A stretch of 46,800 bases of DNA from Virgibacillus alimentarius. GTDB lineage: Bacteria > Bacillota > Bacilli > Bacillales > Amphibacillaceae. A model generated the notes under the pieces. That model made no database searches. It had not been told where the DNA came from and worked only from the letters and a program-made list of their open reading frames with translations. A program made the translations under genes and the position numbers. Of the stretch, positions 8,989-18,294 are shown in pieces. How positions within the stretch are numbered: position 1 is the first letter of the stretch; each line of letters opens with the position of its first letter. Location: the NCBI RefSeq assembly GCF_000709085.1, contig NZ_JFBD01000074.1, positions 1 to 46,800 on the forward strand. The letters are read 5' to 3'.

Positions 8989-10191
8989 TTACTTTAATGT
9001 CAGCGCCTTTAATTCTTCCACTTTATCTGTCTTCTCCCATGGAAATAAAATATCGGTTCTTCCAAAGTGACCATAAGCAGCTGTTTGTTTAAAGATTGGT
9101 TTTTTTAAGTCAAGCATACGGATAATACCAGCTGGTCGTAAATCAAATAATTCACGAATTGCTTCAACCAATATATTTTCGTTTACAACACCTGTTCCAA
9201 ATGTGTTGATTGTAATCGATACAGGTTCAGCGACTCCAATAGCATAAGCAAGTTGTACCTCGCATGTTTTTGCAAGTTTAGCTGCGACGATGTTTTTTGC
9301 AACATAGCGGGCAGCATATGCCGCAGAACGATCAACCTTCGTTGCATCTTTTCCACTAAATGCTCCCCCTCCATGTCGAGCATAACCACCATACGTATCA
9401 ACGATGATTTTACGGCCGGTTAATCCGACATCACCTTGGGGGCCACCTATGACAAAACGTCCTGTCGGATTAATGAAATATTTTGTTCTCTCATCCAGTA
9501 AATTTGGTGAAACCACAGGACGAATCACATATTCCACCATATCTTTTTTAATTTGTTCGATGGTCATTTTTTGATGATGCTGTGTCGAAATCACAATCGT
9601 ATCTACGCGGATTGGGTTACCATTTTCATCATACTCAATTGTTACTTGCGTCTTTCCATCCGGACGCAAATAATTGAGTAATCCTTCTTTCCTTACATCA
9701 GCCAACCGTTTGGAAAGCTTATGTGCAAGGGAGATGGGCAATGGCATTAGCTCTTCGGTTTCATCACTTGCAAAACCAAACATCAACCCTTGATCTCCCG
9801 CACCAATTGATGCAATCTCCTCATCAGTCATTTGTCCTTGCCGCGCTTCAAATGCTTGATCTACGCCACTGGCAATATCAGGAGATTGCTCATCGATCGC
9901 AGTAAGTACTGCACATGTTTCTGCGTCAAATCCATATTTCGCCCGTGTATAGCCAATATCCTTGATTGTTTGTCTAACAATTGCTGGAATATCCACATAA
10001 GTATTTGTTGAAATTTCCCCTGAAACTAATACCATGCCTGTTGTTACTGTCGTTTCACAAGCTACCCGAGCATTTGGGTCTTCCTTTAAAATTTCATCTA
10101 AAACGGCATCAGAAATTTGATCAGAAATCTTATCTGGATGTCCTTCTGTCACCGATTCCGATGTAAATAGATGGCGATTTTTCATATTCAT
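8989..10191 (-). CDS. metK: S-adenosylmethionine synthetase
   Basis: Forms S-adenosylmethionine from methionine and ATP. At 400 residues it has the family length. Visible signatures are the N-terminal [10 protein letters not shown], the ATP motif [10 protein letters not shown] near residue 120, and [19 protein letters not shown] near 270. GAGAGGA lies 9 nt before the ATG at 10191; an ATG two codons downstream is an alternative start. It is preceded by a SAM riboswitch, so expression falls when SAM is abundant. It is divergent from pckA, as in B. subtilis. Confidence 0.98.
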   Translation of the reverse strand: MNMKNRHLFTSESVTEGHPDKISDQISDAVLDEILKEDPNARVACETTVTTGMVLVSGEISTNTYVDIPAIVRQTIKDIGYTRAKYGFDAETCAVLTAIDEQSPDIASGVDQAFEARQGQMTDEEIASIGAGDQGLMFGFASDETEELMPLPISLAHKLSKRLADVRKEGLLNYLRPDGKTQVTIEYDENGNPIRVDTIVISTQHHQKMTIEQIKKDMVEYVIRPVVSPNLLDERTKYFINPTGRFVIGGPQGDVGLTGRKIIVDTYGGYARHGGGAFSGKDATKVDRSAAYAARYVAKNIVAAKLAKTCEVQLAYAIGVAEPVSITINTFGTGVVNENILVEAIRELFDLRPAGIIRMLDLKKPIFKQTAAYGHFGRTDILFPWEKTDKVEELKALTLK

Positions 10192-10350
10192 ATGATTAAA
10201 TCCTCTCTAAAATATGGTACGGATCTCTATTTTCCAGTTTTTAGCATATAGAAAAATCATCAAATCAAAAAGTATTTTATTTTGATTTTAAACAAACATT
10301 TTCTAAAAAAGAAAATTTCTTCATAATTTTATAATCCAAAGTGAAAACTA

Positions 10351-10382
10351 AAAAAGCCCTTCCTGCTATCTGAGGAAAGGGT
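10351..10382 (-). terminator. S-box expression-platform terminator
   Basis: On the minus strand CCCTTTCCT and AGGAAGGGC form a bulged stem followed by six T residues. It is the terminator switched by the adjacent SAM aptamer. Confidence 0.88.
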
Positions 10383-10512
10383 TATTTCCTTTCACTCTTA
10401 TTGTTCAAGGTTGAACCTTGCATCAGGTAAGCACCTTTTCACAAGTGTGATGGTTGCTGGGTTTCATCAGGGCTGTCCCTCCACCGACTCTGAATAAGAG
10501 AGTATCCGTTCG
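10351..10512 (-). promoter_or_regulatory. SAM-I (S-box) riboswitch of metK
   Basis: The minus strand has the S-box hallmarks in order: ACTCTCTTATTCAGAG, GGTGGAGGGAC, GATGAAACCC, AGCAACCATC and a final pairing segment, then an intrinsic terminator. SAM binding would stabilise termination and lower metK expression. It fills most of the gene-free stretch 10192-10721. Confidence 0.97.
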
Positions 10513-10518
10513 GATTCC

Positions 10519-10547
10519 ATCGTAACGAAATAGCAATTGGATGTCAA
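10519..10547 (-). promoter_or_regulatory. metK promoter (sigma-A)
   Basis: Minus strand: perfect TTGACA (10542-10547), 17-nt spacer, TACGAT (10519-10524), just upstream of the S-box aptamer. Confidence 0.78.
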
Positions 10548-10611
10548 TACTTTTACTTTTTCTCATCGTAACATCTCTCCGATATTTTCATAAACTATTT
10601 TTAAAATAGTA

Positions 10612-10639
10612 TGGACTATTTTTATTAATGTGTTATACT
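10612..10639 (+). promoter_or_regulatory. pckA promoter with CcpN-like operator
   Basis: TATACT (10634-10639) with TGGACT (10612-10617) 16 nt upstream forms a plausible sigma-A promoter. TGTGTTATACT (10629-10639) fits the CcpN operator consensus TRTGHYATAYW as I recall it and covers the -10 box. A perfect 8-1-8 palindrome ACTATTTT-T-AAAATAGT lies just upstream (10595-10611). In B. subtilis pckA is repressed by CcpN during glycolytic growth, so this is a candidate gluconeogenic control region. Confidence 0.6.
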
Positions 10640-10721
10640 ATTAACCATAATTTCATTATTTATTTATTTGATATTTGGCTTTTAAAAAATTAACGCATAT
10701 AAAAAGGCAGGGATTTAACTT

Positions 10722-12311
10722 ATGAACACCGTGAAGCAGTCAATATTTAAAGATCTCTTAGAACATAAAGGTATCCAACATAATTTATCAGTTCCACGAT
10801 TAGCAGAGCAAATCTTGGAACGTGGGGAAGGCATATTAACAGCTACTGGGGCCGTTCGTGCTGAAACAGGAAAATATACTGGAAGATCGCCAAAAGACCG
10901 TTTTATTGTCCGTGATGAAGTTTGTGAAGACTTAATTGATTGGGGTTCAGTCAACAAACCAATTAATGAAGACGTATTTAATACACTATATGAAAAAGTC
11001 GTTTCTTACCTTAAGGATAAGGAAAAATTATTCCACTTTAAGGGATATGCTGGAGCAGATGCAAAATACCGTGTACCAATTCAAGTATTTAATGAATATG
11101 CATGGCATAATTTATTTGCAACTCAAATGTTCGTTCGTCCCTCTAAAGAAGAACTTCAAACACACGAACCTGAATTTACAGTTGTTTCAGCACCGTCATT
11201 TAAAGCAGATCCTAAAGTGGATGGTACTAATTCAGAGGCATTTGTATTAATATCTTTTAAAAAGAAAATTGTCTTAATTGGCGGTACAGAATATGCAGGT
11301 GAAATTAAAAAATCTATTTTTTCTGTAATGAATTACTTACTTCCACAACGTGAAGTATTATCTATGCATTGTTCCGCGAACGTGGGCCAAGAAGGTGATG
11401 TTGCTCTATTTTTCGGACTGTCAGGTACAGGTAAAACAACTTTATCCGCTGATCCATACCGCCGGTTAATCGGTGATGATGAACATGGTTGGAGTCCGAA
11501 TGGTATTTTCAATATCGAGGGAGGGTGCTACGCAAAATGTATTAACCTTTCCCAAGAAAAAGAGCCGCAAATATATAATGCTATTCGATTTGGCTCTGTA
11601 CTGGAAAACGTCGTTATTGATGATAAATCACGTAATCCTGATTATGATGATACATCATTCACCGAAAATACAAGAGCAGCATACCCACTGGAGAATATTG
11701 ATAATATTGTAACGCCTAGTATAGCTGGTCATCCGAATACGATTATTTTCTTAACTGCAGATGCATCTGGTACACTTCCACCAATAAGTAAATTAACAAA
11801 AGAACAGGCAATGTACCACTTTTTAAGTGGTTACACAAGTAAATTAGCCGGTACTGAACGTGGTGTAACAGATCCACAAGCAACATTTTCAGCGTGCTTC
11901 GGATCTCCTTTCTTACCACTTGCTCCTTCAACGTATGCAGAGATGCTCGGTGAGAAAATCGATCAATTTAACTCAAATGTATTCCTAGTTAATACAGGCT
12001 GGACTGGTGGTGCTTATGGTGTTGGAGAACGTATGAAGTTATCTTATACCCGTGCAATGATACATGCTGCATTAGAAGGTGAACTCAATACAGTGGAAAC
12101 AACGCAGGACGAAATCTTTGGATTATCAATACCATTGAATGTTCCAGGTGTACCAGACGAGGTATTAATTCCTAAAAATACTTGGACAGATAAAAAGGCA
12201 TATGATATTGAGGCAAAAGCACTTGCCATGAAATTCCATAAAAACTTTAAAAAGTTTACAAACGCTAGTCAGGATATAAAGCAAGCTGGCCCATTATATT
12301 ATTCTGAGTAA
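10722..12311 (+). CDS. pckA: Phosphoenolpyruvate carboxykinase (ATP)
   Basis: Converts oxaloacetate and ATP to phosphoenolpyruvate, CO2 and ADP, the committed step of gluconeogenesis. The 529-residue length matches B. subtilis PckA. Motifs seen are [11 protein letters not shown] (phosphate-binding loop, about residue 230), LIGDDEHGW (metal/second kinase motif) and [14 protein letters not shown] near residue 425. The ribosome binding site (AGGCAGGG) is weak. It is transcribed divergently from metK and ends at a strong terminator, so it is monocistronic. The promoter carries a CcpN-like site. Confidence 0.98.
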   Translation: MNTVKQSIFKDLLEHKGIQHNLSVPRLAEQILERGEGILTATGAVRAETGKYTGRSPKDRFIVRDEVCEDLIDWGSVNKPINEDVFNTLYEKVVSYLKDKEKLFHFKGYAGADAKYRVPIQVFNEYAWHNLFATQMFVRPSKEELQTHEPEFTVVSAPSFKADPKVDGTNSEAFVLISFKKKIVLIGGTEYAGEIKKSIFSVMNYLLPQREVLSMHCSANVGQEGDVALFFGLSGTGKTTLSADPYRRLIGDDEHGWSPNGIFNIEGGCYAKCINLSQEKEPQIYNAIRFGSVLENVVIDDKSRNPDYDDTSFTENTRAAYPLENIDNIVTPSIAGHPNTIIFLTADASGTLPPISKLTKEQAMYHFLSGYTSKLAGTERGVTDPQATFSACFGSPFLPLAPSTYAEMLGEKIDQFNSNVFLVNTGWTGGAYGVGERMKLSYTRAMIHAALEGELNTVETTQDEIFGLSIPLNVPGVPDEVLIPKNTWTDKKAYDIEAKALAMKFHKNFKKFTNASQDIKQAGPLYYSE

Positions 12312-12313
12312 AT

Positions 12314-12348
12314 AAAAACCGATCTCCTATCTTGAGATCGGTTTTTTT
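12314..12348 (+). terminator. pckA terminator
   Basis: AAAAACCGATCTC pairs with GAGATCGGTTTTT, followed by a T run. Confidence 0.92.
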
Positions 12349-12467
12349 ATATGTAAATAATGCGTTATCTTCCTATTCCCTCCTCTTAATATAGGCATTC
12401 ACACATTTTTAATCCTTACATAAACTATTTCAGACCCATTACCATTTTCAAGAAAGGAACGATCGGC

Positions 12468-13457
12468 ATGACGAAAATCAAATTTGTCGCCTTATTTTCA
12501 TGTCTAATGCTTATATTATTAACTGCTTGTAACACAAATGAAAAATCATCTATAAAATTAGCTGAAGTTACGCGTTCCCTTTTTTATGCTCCACAGTACG
12601 TTGCATTAGAGAAAGGATTTTTTGAAGAGGAAAATTTAGATGTAGAATTACAGACGACGTGGGGCGGGGATAAAACGATGACAGCATTATTATCTGATGG
12701 TGCAGATATAGCACTTGTTGGCTCAGAAACATCTATTTATGTTTATACGCAGAACTCAAAAGATTATGCAGTTAATTTTGCAAATTTAACACAAACCGAC
12801 GGAACGTTTTTAGTGGCGAAAGAAGAACACCCTGAATTTAAATGGAAAGATCTAAATGACAGTATTTTTCTTGGGCAGCGCAAAGGTGGAATGCCTCAGA
12901 TGGTAGGTGAATTTGTTTTGAAAAAAAATAACATCGATCCACATAACGATTTAGAATTATTGCAAAATGTTGATTTTGCAAATATACCTGGTGCTTTTGT
13001 TTCTGGTGATGCAGAATATGTTCAATTATTCGAACCAACTGCTAGTGTGTTCGAAAAAGAAGGAAAAGGCCATATTATTGCATCTTTTGGAGAAGAATCA
13101 GGCAATGTTCCATACACCGGGTTTATGGCAAAACAGAGCTATTTAAAAGAAAATAAAGATGAAGCAAAAAGATTTACAAGAGCTATTTATAAAGCGCAAC
13201 AGTGGGTGGAGGAAAATAGTGCTGAAGAAATAGCAAAAGTCATCCAACCTTATTTTGAAGATACCGAATTAGATATTTTAACCACCTCTATCCAACGATA
13301 TAAAGACCAAGACTCTTTTGCAACGAACCCTAGCTTAAAAGAGGAGGATTGGGAGAATCTTAAAGAAATTATGAATGAAGCTGGAGAACTCAAAGAAGAT
13401 GTGCCATACGATGAGCTAGTTAACACCGAACTGGCTGAAGAGGTCGCAAATGAGTAA
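12468..13457 (+). CDS. ytlA: ABC importer substrate-binding lipoprotein (NMT1/THI5-like, YtlA)
   Basis: 329-residue lipoprotein: signal peptide with lipobox LTAC, Cys about residue 21, so membrane-anchored outside the cell. The mature part is an NMT1/THI5-like (SsuA-related) periplasmic-binding fold with FYAPQYVALEKGFF near residue 40 and a GADIALVG segment near 82. It is the first gene of a three-gene importer (ytlA-ytlC-ytlD), as found between pckA and ytkD in B. subtilis. Family members bind thiamine precursors, sulfonates or similar small molecules. No TPP riboswitch is visible upstream, so the substrate is unknown. AAAGGAACG precedes the ATG. An A8 run at 12921-12928 is in frame. Confidence 0.88.
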   Translation: MTKIKFVALFSCLMLILLTACNTNEKSSIKLAEVTRSLFYAPQYVALEKGFFEEENLDVELQTTWGGDKTMTALLSDGADIALVGSETSIYVYTQNSKDYAVNFANLTQTDGTFLVAKEEHPEFKWKDLNDSIFLGQRKGGMPQMVGEFVLKKNNIDPHNDLELLQNVDFANIPGAFVSGDAEYVQLFEPTASVFEKEGKGHIIASFGEESGNVPYTGFMAKQSYLKENKDEAKRFTRAIYKAQQWVEENSAEEIAKVIQPYFEDTELDILTTSIQRYKDQDSFATNPSLKEEDWENLKEIMNEAGELKEDVPYDELVNTELAEEVANE

Positions 13458-13470
13458 GGAGGAAAACCAT

Positions 13471-14286
13471 ATGTCATTTCTTACCCTCGAAAACGTATCA
13501 CATCACTATTTCACAAAGAATAGTTTTACAAAAGCCTTAAGTAATATTTCTTTTAATCTTAAGGAAGGGGAATTCATTTCAATCCTTGGCCCGAGTGGTT
13601 GTGGAAAATCAACGATTCTTTCTATTATTGCTGGAATTATGAAACACACTTCTGGAAAGGTTTTATTAAAACAAAGACCTCTAGAGGAGTCTGAACTGCC
13701 TATTGGATATATGCTGCAGCAGGATTACTTGTTTCCTTGGAAGACCATTATAGAAAACTGTTTAATAGGGCCAAAAATACGTAAGGATAAATCAGAGTAT
13801 AAAATGAGTCAGGCAAAAAAGCTACTAAAGGAAGTTGGCTTAACAGATATAGAAAAGGAATTTCCGGATTCTCTGTCCGGTGGCATGCGGCAACGAGTAG
13901 CCTTAGTTCGAACATTAATAACGAATCCGGAAATTTTATTGCTTGATGAGCCTTTTTCTGCACTTGATTACTTAACAAAATTGAAATTGGAAAACTTAGT
14001 ATCAAAGCTGTTAAAAAGCTATCACAAAACCGCCATCTTAGTAACACATGATATTGGTGAGGCTATTTCCATGAGTGACCGCATTCTTGTTATGAATGCT
14101 AATCCTGGCAACATTGCTAAAACATTCGAGGTGCCGGTTGAATTACGAAATGAAACCCCCTTTTTCGTCCGAAGACATCCAAAATATCAAATGCTTTTTG
14201 ATAAAGTTTGGGATGAATTAAATAAAACAGAGAGCACTTCTTTAAAATCGATGGGAGGGGCAAAGAACGATGAAACAAAATTCTGA
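13471..14286 (+). CDS. ytlC: ABC importer ATP-binding protein (YtlC)
   Basis: 271-residue ATPase of the SsuB/TauB/ThiZ type. Walker [10 protein letters not shown] near residue 40, Q-loop [10 protein letters not shown], signature LSGGMRQR near 135, Walker [13 protein letters not shown] and switch His in LVTHDIGEA are all present. The start at 13471 is chosen because AAGGAGG ends 7 nt before it; an upstream in-frame ATG at 13450 overlaps the ytlA stop and has no binding site. It energises the YtlA/YtlD importer. Its last 17 nt overlap ytlD, indicating translational coupling. Confidence 0.92.
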   Translation: MSFLTLENVSHHYFTKNSFTKALSNISFNLKEGEFISILGPSGCGKSTILSIIAGIMKHTSGKVLLKQRPLEESELPIGYMLQQDYLFPWKTIIENCLIGPKIRKDKSEYKMSQAKKLLKEVGLTDIEKEFPDSLSGGMRQRVALVRTLITNPEILLLDEPFSALDYLTKLKLENLVSKLLKSYHKTAILVTHDIGEAISMSDRILVMNANPGNIAKTFEVPVELRNETPFFVRRHPKYQMLFDKVWDELNKTESTSLKSMGGAKNDETKF

Positions 14287-15079
14287 TAATCACCTCTTTC
14301 AACAATATAAAAATAAACAAAAACGTGAAAAGAAAATCGTTATAACATGGCAACTAATCATTTTTATTGGTTTTTTTTCTGTTTGGGAATTAGCAAGCAG
14401 CTTATACTGGATAGATCCATTAATATTTAGTTCACCAAGTAAAATAATTGGTTTAATGATGGATAAATTTGCAGACGGCTCGATGCTCATTCACTTGCAA
14501 GTTACGCTATTTGAAACAATATTAGGATTTATTATAGGGACGATTGCAGGTATTATCATTGCTACATCCTTATGGGCATCCATCAGATTTTCAAGAATCA
14601 TGGATCCCTATCTTGTTATTATGAATGCTATGCCAAAGGTCGCTTTAGGGCCAATTATTATTGTAGCACTAGGACCTGGCTATTTTTCTATAATCATTAT
14701 GGGAGCAATCGTATCCGTTATTATAACCACACTAGTTGTTTATTCAGCTTTTAGAGAAGTCGATCCAAACTATGAGAAGGTTTTAAAAAGTTTTGGTGCT
14801 ACGCGATGGCAATGTTTTAAAGAAGCAGTGTTTCCTGCTACATTACCGGCGATGATTTCCACTCTTAAAGTAAATGTCGGTCTTTCATGGGTTGGTATTA
14901 TTGTTGGTGAATTTCTTGTCGCTAAAGAAGGTTTAGGCTATTTAATTATTTACGGATTCCAAGTGTTTGATTTTTCATTGGTAATGTCCAGTTTATTACT
15001 CATTGCCATTTTTGCAGCAATTATGTACAAAATAGTTGAAAAAATAGAAAGTTGGCTGATCAAACATACACATGAATAG
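14270..15079 (+). CDS. ytlD: ABC importer permease (YtlD)
   Basis: 269-residue inner-membrane permease of the SsuC/TauC/ThiX class with about six hydrophobic segments, the first at residues 23-40. The cytoplasmic EAA-type loop is visible as ...[23 protein letters not shown] near residues 165-187, with the conserved G. GGGAGGGG precedes the ATG, and the start overlaps the end of ytlC. The gene closes the ytlACD operon and is followed by a very strong hairpin. Substrate unknown. Confidence 0.92.
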   Translation: MKQNSDNHLFQQYKNKQKREKKIVITWQLIIFIGFFSVWELASSLYWIDPLIFSSPSKIIGLMMDKFADGSMLIHLQVTLFETILGFIIGTIAGIIIATSLWASIRFSRIMDPYLVIMNAMPKVALGPIIIVALGPGYFSIIIMGAIVSVIITTLVVYSAFREVDPNYEKVLKSFGATRWQCFKEAVFPATLPAMISTLKVNVGLSWVGIIVGEFLVAKEGLGYLIIYGFQVFDFSLVMSSLLLIAIFAAIMYKIVEKIESWLIKHTHE

Positions 15080-15088
15080 CTCAAAAAT

Positions 15089-15129
15089 ATAAGCATCGTC
15101 TATATCTCATTATAATAGACGATGCTTAT
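15089..15129. terminator. Bidirectional terminator
   Basis: A perfect 15-bp stem (ATAAGCATCGTCTAT with its complement) around an 11-nt loop between the convergent ytlD and ytkD. It includes the last codons of ytkD. Confidence 0.85.
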
Positions 15130-15597
15130 GTTGAAAATTTTCTTTTATATATTTCAATGAATGTGGTAAAACACCATCTTTCATAATAAAACTGTAAAGG
15201 TTATTATGTTTTATATTCGATGGTATATTGTTCATCATTTTTGGTCCTTCCGTTTCGAAATAATTTTCTTGGTCAATGATCTCATCAATTTCAGCGTAAT
15301 AAACATTTTTTATAATACTGCCACTTTTTCCAGAAACAAAATATTGTCCAATATAATTAATCCTTTTAATTTTAGCACCCGTTTCTTCTTTCACTTCACG
15401 AATGGCTGCTTGTTTAGCTGTTTCACCTTCCTCTACCTTCCTCCTGGGAATTCAAGTCCTCGCTCTTTATGCTTTGTTAAGAGCCATTTATCCTTATGTC
15501 TGCAAATAACCCATACATGTTTTGGTTTTTTTGAAAAAGGATGATCATTAAATGAAAGATTCACTTCGTTATGGTAGTAATCTCTAAAAGTATACAT
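15110..15597 (-). pseudogene. ytkD: Nudix hydrolase (YtkD-like), frameshifted
   Basis: Translation from the ATG at 15597 reads a normal Nudix N-terminus to EFPGGR and then stops at TAG (about 15436). If one A is added to the GGAGGAAGG segment (15437-15444) the frame runs on as GGKVEEGETAKQAAIREV, then KEETGA, the complete Nudix box (G-x5-E-x7-REVxEExGA), and continues to 15110. The indel therefore splits the catalytic motif. B. subtilis YtkD is an 8-oxo-dGTP/NTP pyrophosphatase involved in nucleotide-pool cleaning, and its gene follows ytlD, as here. The rest of the protein looks undamaged, so this is either a very recent inactivation or a sequencing error. The downstream open frame alone (to 15394) lacks half of the active site. 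Confidence 0.85.
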
Positions 15598-15634
15598 GTT
15601 CCAGCTGCCTCATTTTCATATTCTTATTCTCATA

Positions 15635-16153
15635 CTATAAATGTGTAATATCCGTTATTTTCCATGATTTATTTCTTGTAAATTCATATACAATCGTATA
15701 GGTGCCATACAAAGCAGAATCATTTACTTGCTTCACCTTCACTTTATTACTCTCTAATTGTACCATATCATAATCATTTTCTTTATTAAACCAAGGCGGT
15801 TTTGCAGTTGTTTTTAGGTACAAACCATCCTGTTTCTCATGATAATAATATTCTATATATGTTGACACAACACTGCTTGTTGCTATTTGATTAAAAGCGT
15901 GTGTTAACCCTTCTTTTGTATCATATTCTAATACTTTATTATTTTTCGTTTTTTGTATTAATTTATCCATAAATTGATCAGTTAATGAAGCGATTTGTTC
16001 ATGGGACAATGATTGATCTTCTTCCTCTTGTGTTATGCTATGAACATTTTTTGCAGATATTATTTTCAGATTATTTGTTTGAAAAATGAATAAGGAAAAT
16101 AAAATGGCAGAACATAACATCCATAATAAATACTTTGCTTTATGTGTTCTCAT
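15635..16153 (-). CDS. Membrane-anchored or secreted protein of unknown function
   Basis: 172 residues. Residues 1-25 (MRTHKAKYLLWMLCSAILF then a further hydrophobic stretch) form an uncleaved anchor or signal peptide. The remainder is hydrophilic and mixed alpha/beta, ending in VYEFTRNKSWKITDITHL, the type of ending seen in small extracytoplasmic alpha+beta domains. AAGGGGG-like sequence lies upstream of the ATG. It is flanked by ytkD and another small gene, both on the same strand. I do not recognise the family and infer no function beyond a likely location at the outer face of the membrane. Confidence 0.7.
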   Translation of the reverse strand: MRTHKAKYLLWMLCSAILFSLFIFQTNNLKIISAKNVHSITQEEEDQSLSHEQIASLTDQFMDKLIQKTKNNKVLEYDTKEGLTHAFNQIATSSVVSTYIEYYYHEKQDGLYLKTTAKPPWFNKENDYDMVQLESNKVKVKQVNDSALYGTYTIVYEFTRNKSWKITDITHL

Positions 16154-16241
16154 CGTAAAGTTCCCCCTTAGAATTTATATATAAGCCTGTCCTACTTATA
16201 ATATTCCTTCAATTCCAAAAGGATAAACAACTTTACATACA

Positions 16242-16273
16242 AAAGAATAAGATAGCTTCCCATCTTATTCTTT
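16242..16273 (-). terminator. Terminator of the 16280-16600 gene
   Basis: AAAGAATAAGAT and ATCTTATTCTTT form a perfect 12-bp stem, followed by TTTTG on the minus strand. Confidence 0.8.
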
Positions 16274-16279
16274 CGTTCT

Positions 16280-16600
16280 TTACATATAATCATTTTTTAA
16301 AACATTCATACTTTCGATGTGCGCTTTTGTTTGTTCATCACCTAGTCCATAAATAAGCTGTAAGGCTTCATTTAAACCAAAATCATAATCATCGTTCGAC
16401 TTATCCTTATGATATGCCAGAATCGGTACATGTGCTCTAAAAAAAGATCTTATACCAGCTCCGTGCATATTATCCATTTTAGCTCGTAATATACTAATTT
16501 CTTCATCTGTTGCATAAATGGTAAAAATGCTATTATTTCCATAAGGTATTTGAGAAATCTCATGTGTACCTACGTTTACATAATATCTTTTTCTTTCCAT
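16280..16600 (-). CDS. Small conserved protein of unknown function
   Basis: 106 residues from the ATG at 16600, preceded by AGGAGGT; the frame is open further upstream to 16630 but without a binding site. It is cytoplasmic, with no signal or membrane segment. The N-terminal YYVNVGTHEISQIPYGN and the later FRAHVPILAYHKDK and NEALQLIYGLGDEQTK segments look like a conserved single domain. I think I have seen similar Bacillaceae proteins listed as 'hydrolase/acyltransferase', but no catalytic motif is visible here and I would not use that name. It lies downstream of menE, separated by a palindromic repeat, in a position where B. subtilis has menC. Confidence 0.7.
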   Translation of the reverse strand: MERKRYYVNVGTHEISQIPYGNNSIFTIYATDEEISILRAKMDNMHGAGIRSFFRAHVPILAYHKDKSNDDYDFGLNEALQLIYGLGDEQTKAHIESMNVLKNDYM

Positions 16601-16684
16601 ACAGCACCTCCTACTTTTAATTTGGCTCAAAAAAGCAGAAGCATGTATGGATTTTAAATTTTTTTAAAAAGAGCACTCATTAAA

Positions 16685-16738
16685 GGTACCGACCCCCGTA
16701 AGCTAGAGTAGAAAACTAACTTTCGGGGGTCGGTACCA
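16685..16738. repeat. REP-like palindrome 1
   Basis: Perfect 14-bp arms GGTACCGACCCCCG and CGGGGGTCGGTACC enclose a loop of about 26 nt, in the intergenic region between menE and the 16280-16600 gene. The G/C-rich arms stand out sharply from the AT-rich surroundings. There is no T run next to it, so it is not a typical terminator. It shares a GACCCCC core with the palindrome at 18316-18355. Confidence 0.75.
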
Positions 16739-16794
16739 TGCAGAAGGATTTAAACTATAATTATACAAATTTTAATGAAAAATAACAAAATACG

Positions 16795-18270
16795 TCATTT
16801 GTTACGTTTTTCTAATCGCTCTATTAACTTATTCCTCAATAGCTTATTCGAAGCATTTTTAGGTAAGGATGCTACAAAATAAAACTCTTTTGGAATTTTG
16901 TAATTCGCTAAAGCATTTTTTGCATAATTGACAATGTCTTCTGAAGTTACATGTTCCTCATTTTTCACGACAAAAGCTACTGGAACTTGTCCCCATTTCA
17001 CATCATTTTTTCCAACGACACCAATTTCATGTATTTGTTCCATACCTGCAAGTACACTTTCAATTTCAGAAGGGTATATATTTTCTCCACCAGAAATAAT
17101 TAAATCATTCCTGCGATCAACGACGTATAAAAATCCTTCATTATCTACATAACCAAGATCTCCTGTAGCTAGCCAACCGTTACGTAAAGCTTTTTGAGTA
17201 GCGGTCTCATTTTTATAATATCCCGACGCAACCATTGGACCTTTTACATAAATTTCCCCAACATGTTCGCCCTTGTTATTACCAATTTTTAACTGTGCTG
17301 GAAACAGAGGCTTTCCTGCAGAACCTATCTTCTCTAATGCATTTTTTGGACTCAAGGTAACTATTTGTGACGAAGTTTCTGTCATGCCGTATGATTGAAA
17401 TACTGGTATTCTTCTTGCTTTTGCTTGATTTAATAACGGCTTTGGAGCCGGACCCCCTCCAAGCAACATACAACGAAATGCAGTTGGATAATGGTTATTT
17501 CCAAGTAATTGAACTAATTCCTTGAGCATAATCGTTACAACAGAAACAATGGTAACATCTTTTTTCATAATAGCTTCATGAATTAATGCTGGATCATACT
17601 TTTCCAGTAAATAAACGGGTATACCATAAATGACACTGCGGATAAAAATGGATAATCCGCCTACATGAAAAATTGGTAATGTCGCTAACCATTTATCATT
17701 TTCAGATAACCCTAGATTTAATGCAGAACCGATTGCACTCCACCAATGATTTCCATATGTATGCATAACACCTTTCGGAAAACCTGTAGTACCAGATGTA
17801 TAGATAATTGTAAATACATTATCTATATTTATTTCTGTTTTTAATTCGGTATTTTTCTCTGTTGATTGTTCTATTTGGGAAAATGTGTTAATCAAAACAG
17901 AAACGGGAAATTTCATTTTTCTGATTCTATTTTCCATTTCATCGCTGACAATGATGAAGGATACATCTGCATCTTTCACTTGGTAATTTAATTCTTCCTC
18001 TTTTAATCTGGTATTCAGCATAACCGAAACAGCTCCCAGATAACTTAACGCATGAATAGTAATCACCATATCTATACTGTTATTAGATAGAATTCCGATG
18101 TGAGAACCTTCTTTCACTCCATTTTCAGCTAATTTTTTCGCAAATGTTTGACTTGCAGAAGCCAATTCTAAAAATGTCATATGATAACCATCTGGCAATT
18201 CTATTGCAGTTTGATCAGGTGATAGTTCTGCTCTTTTACTTAACCAATGTGGTATCGTTTCAGTCATCAC
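16795..18270 (-). CDS. menE: o-Succinylbenzoate-CoA ligase
   Basis: 491-residue adenylate-forming enzyme (ANL superfamily) that activates o-succinylbenzoate with ATP and CoA in menaquinone synthesis. The AMP-binding loop YTSGTTGFPKGV is near residue 155, YGMTETSS near 290 and GWLATGDLGYVDNEGF near 370. The C-terminal catalytic Lys lies in LPKNASNKLLR. The preferred start is GTG at 18270, 8 nt after AAGGAGG; ATG at 18267 is possible. It follows menB by about 124 bp, unusually far for this operon, because of an interposed palindrome. B. subtilis has menC directly after menE; here it is absent. Confidence 0.96.
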   Translation of the reverse strand: MMTETIPHWLSKRAELSPDQTAIELPDGYHMTFLELASASQTFAKKLAENGVKEGSHIGILSNNSIDMVITIHALSYLGAVSVMLNTRLKEEELNYQVKDADVSFIIVSDEMENRIRKMKFPVSVLINTFSQIEQSTEKNTELKTEINIDNVFTIIYTSGTTGFPKGVMHTYGNHWWSAIGSALNLGLSENDKWLATLPIFHVGGLSIFIRSVIYGIPVYLLEKYDPALIHEAIMKKDVTIVSVVTIMLKELVQLLGNNHYPTAFRCMLLGGGPAPKPLLNQAKARRIPVFQSYGMTETSSQIVTLSPKNALEKIGSAGKPLFPAQLKIGNNKGEHVGEIYVKGPMVASGYYKNETATQKALRNGWLATGDLGYVDNEGFLYVVDRRNDLIISGGENIYPSEIESVLAGMEQIHEIGVVGKNDVKWGQVPVAFVVKNEEHVTSEDIVNYAKNALANYKIPKEFYFVASLPKNASNKLLRNKLIERLEKRNK

Positions 18271-18294
18271 TTATAAAGCCTCCTTACGTAATTG

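Noticed and set aside
9183-9401. Open frames antisense to or out of frame with metK
   Set aside because: They fall wholly within the strongly conserved metK gene, without start signals; the same applies to out-of-frame openings in asnB, pckA, menB and yumC.
12349-12467. Possible TPP riboswitch before the NMT1/THI5-like importer
   Set aside because: None of the THI-box hallmarks (CTGAGA, ACCTGATC and so on) is present, so thiamine-precursor uptake is not supported.
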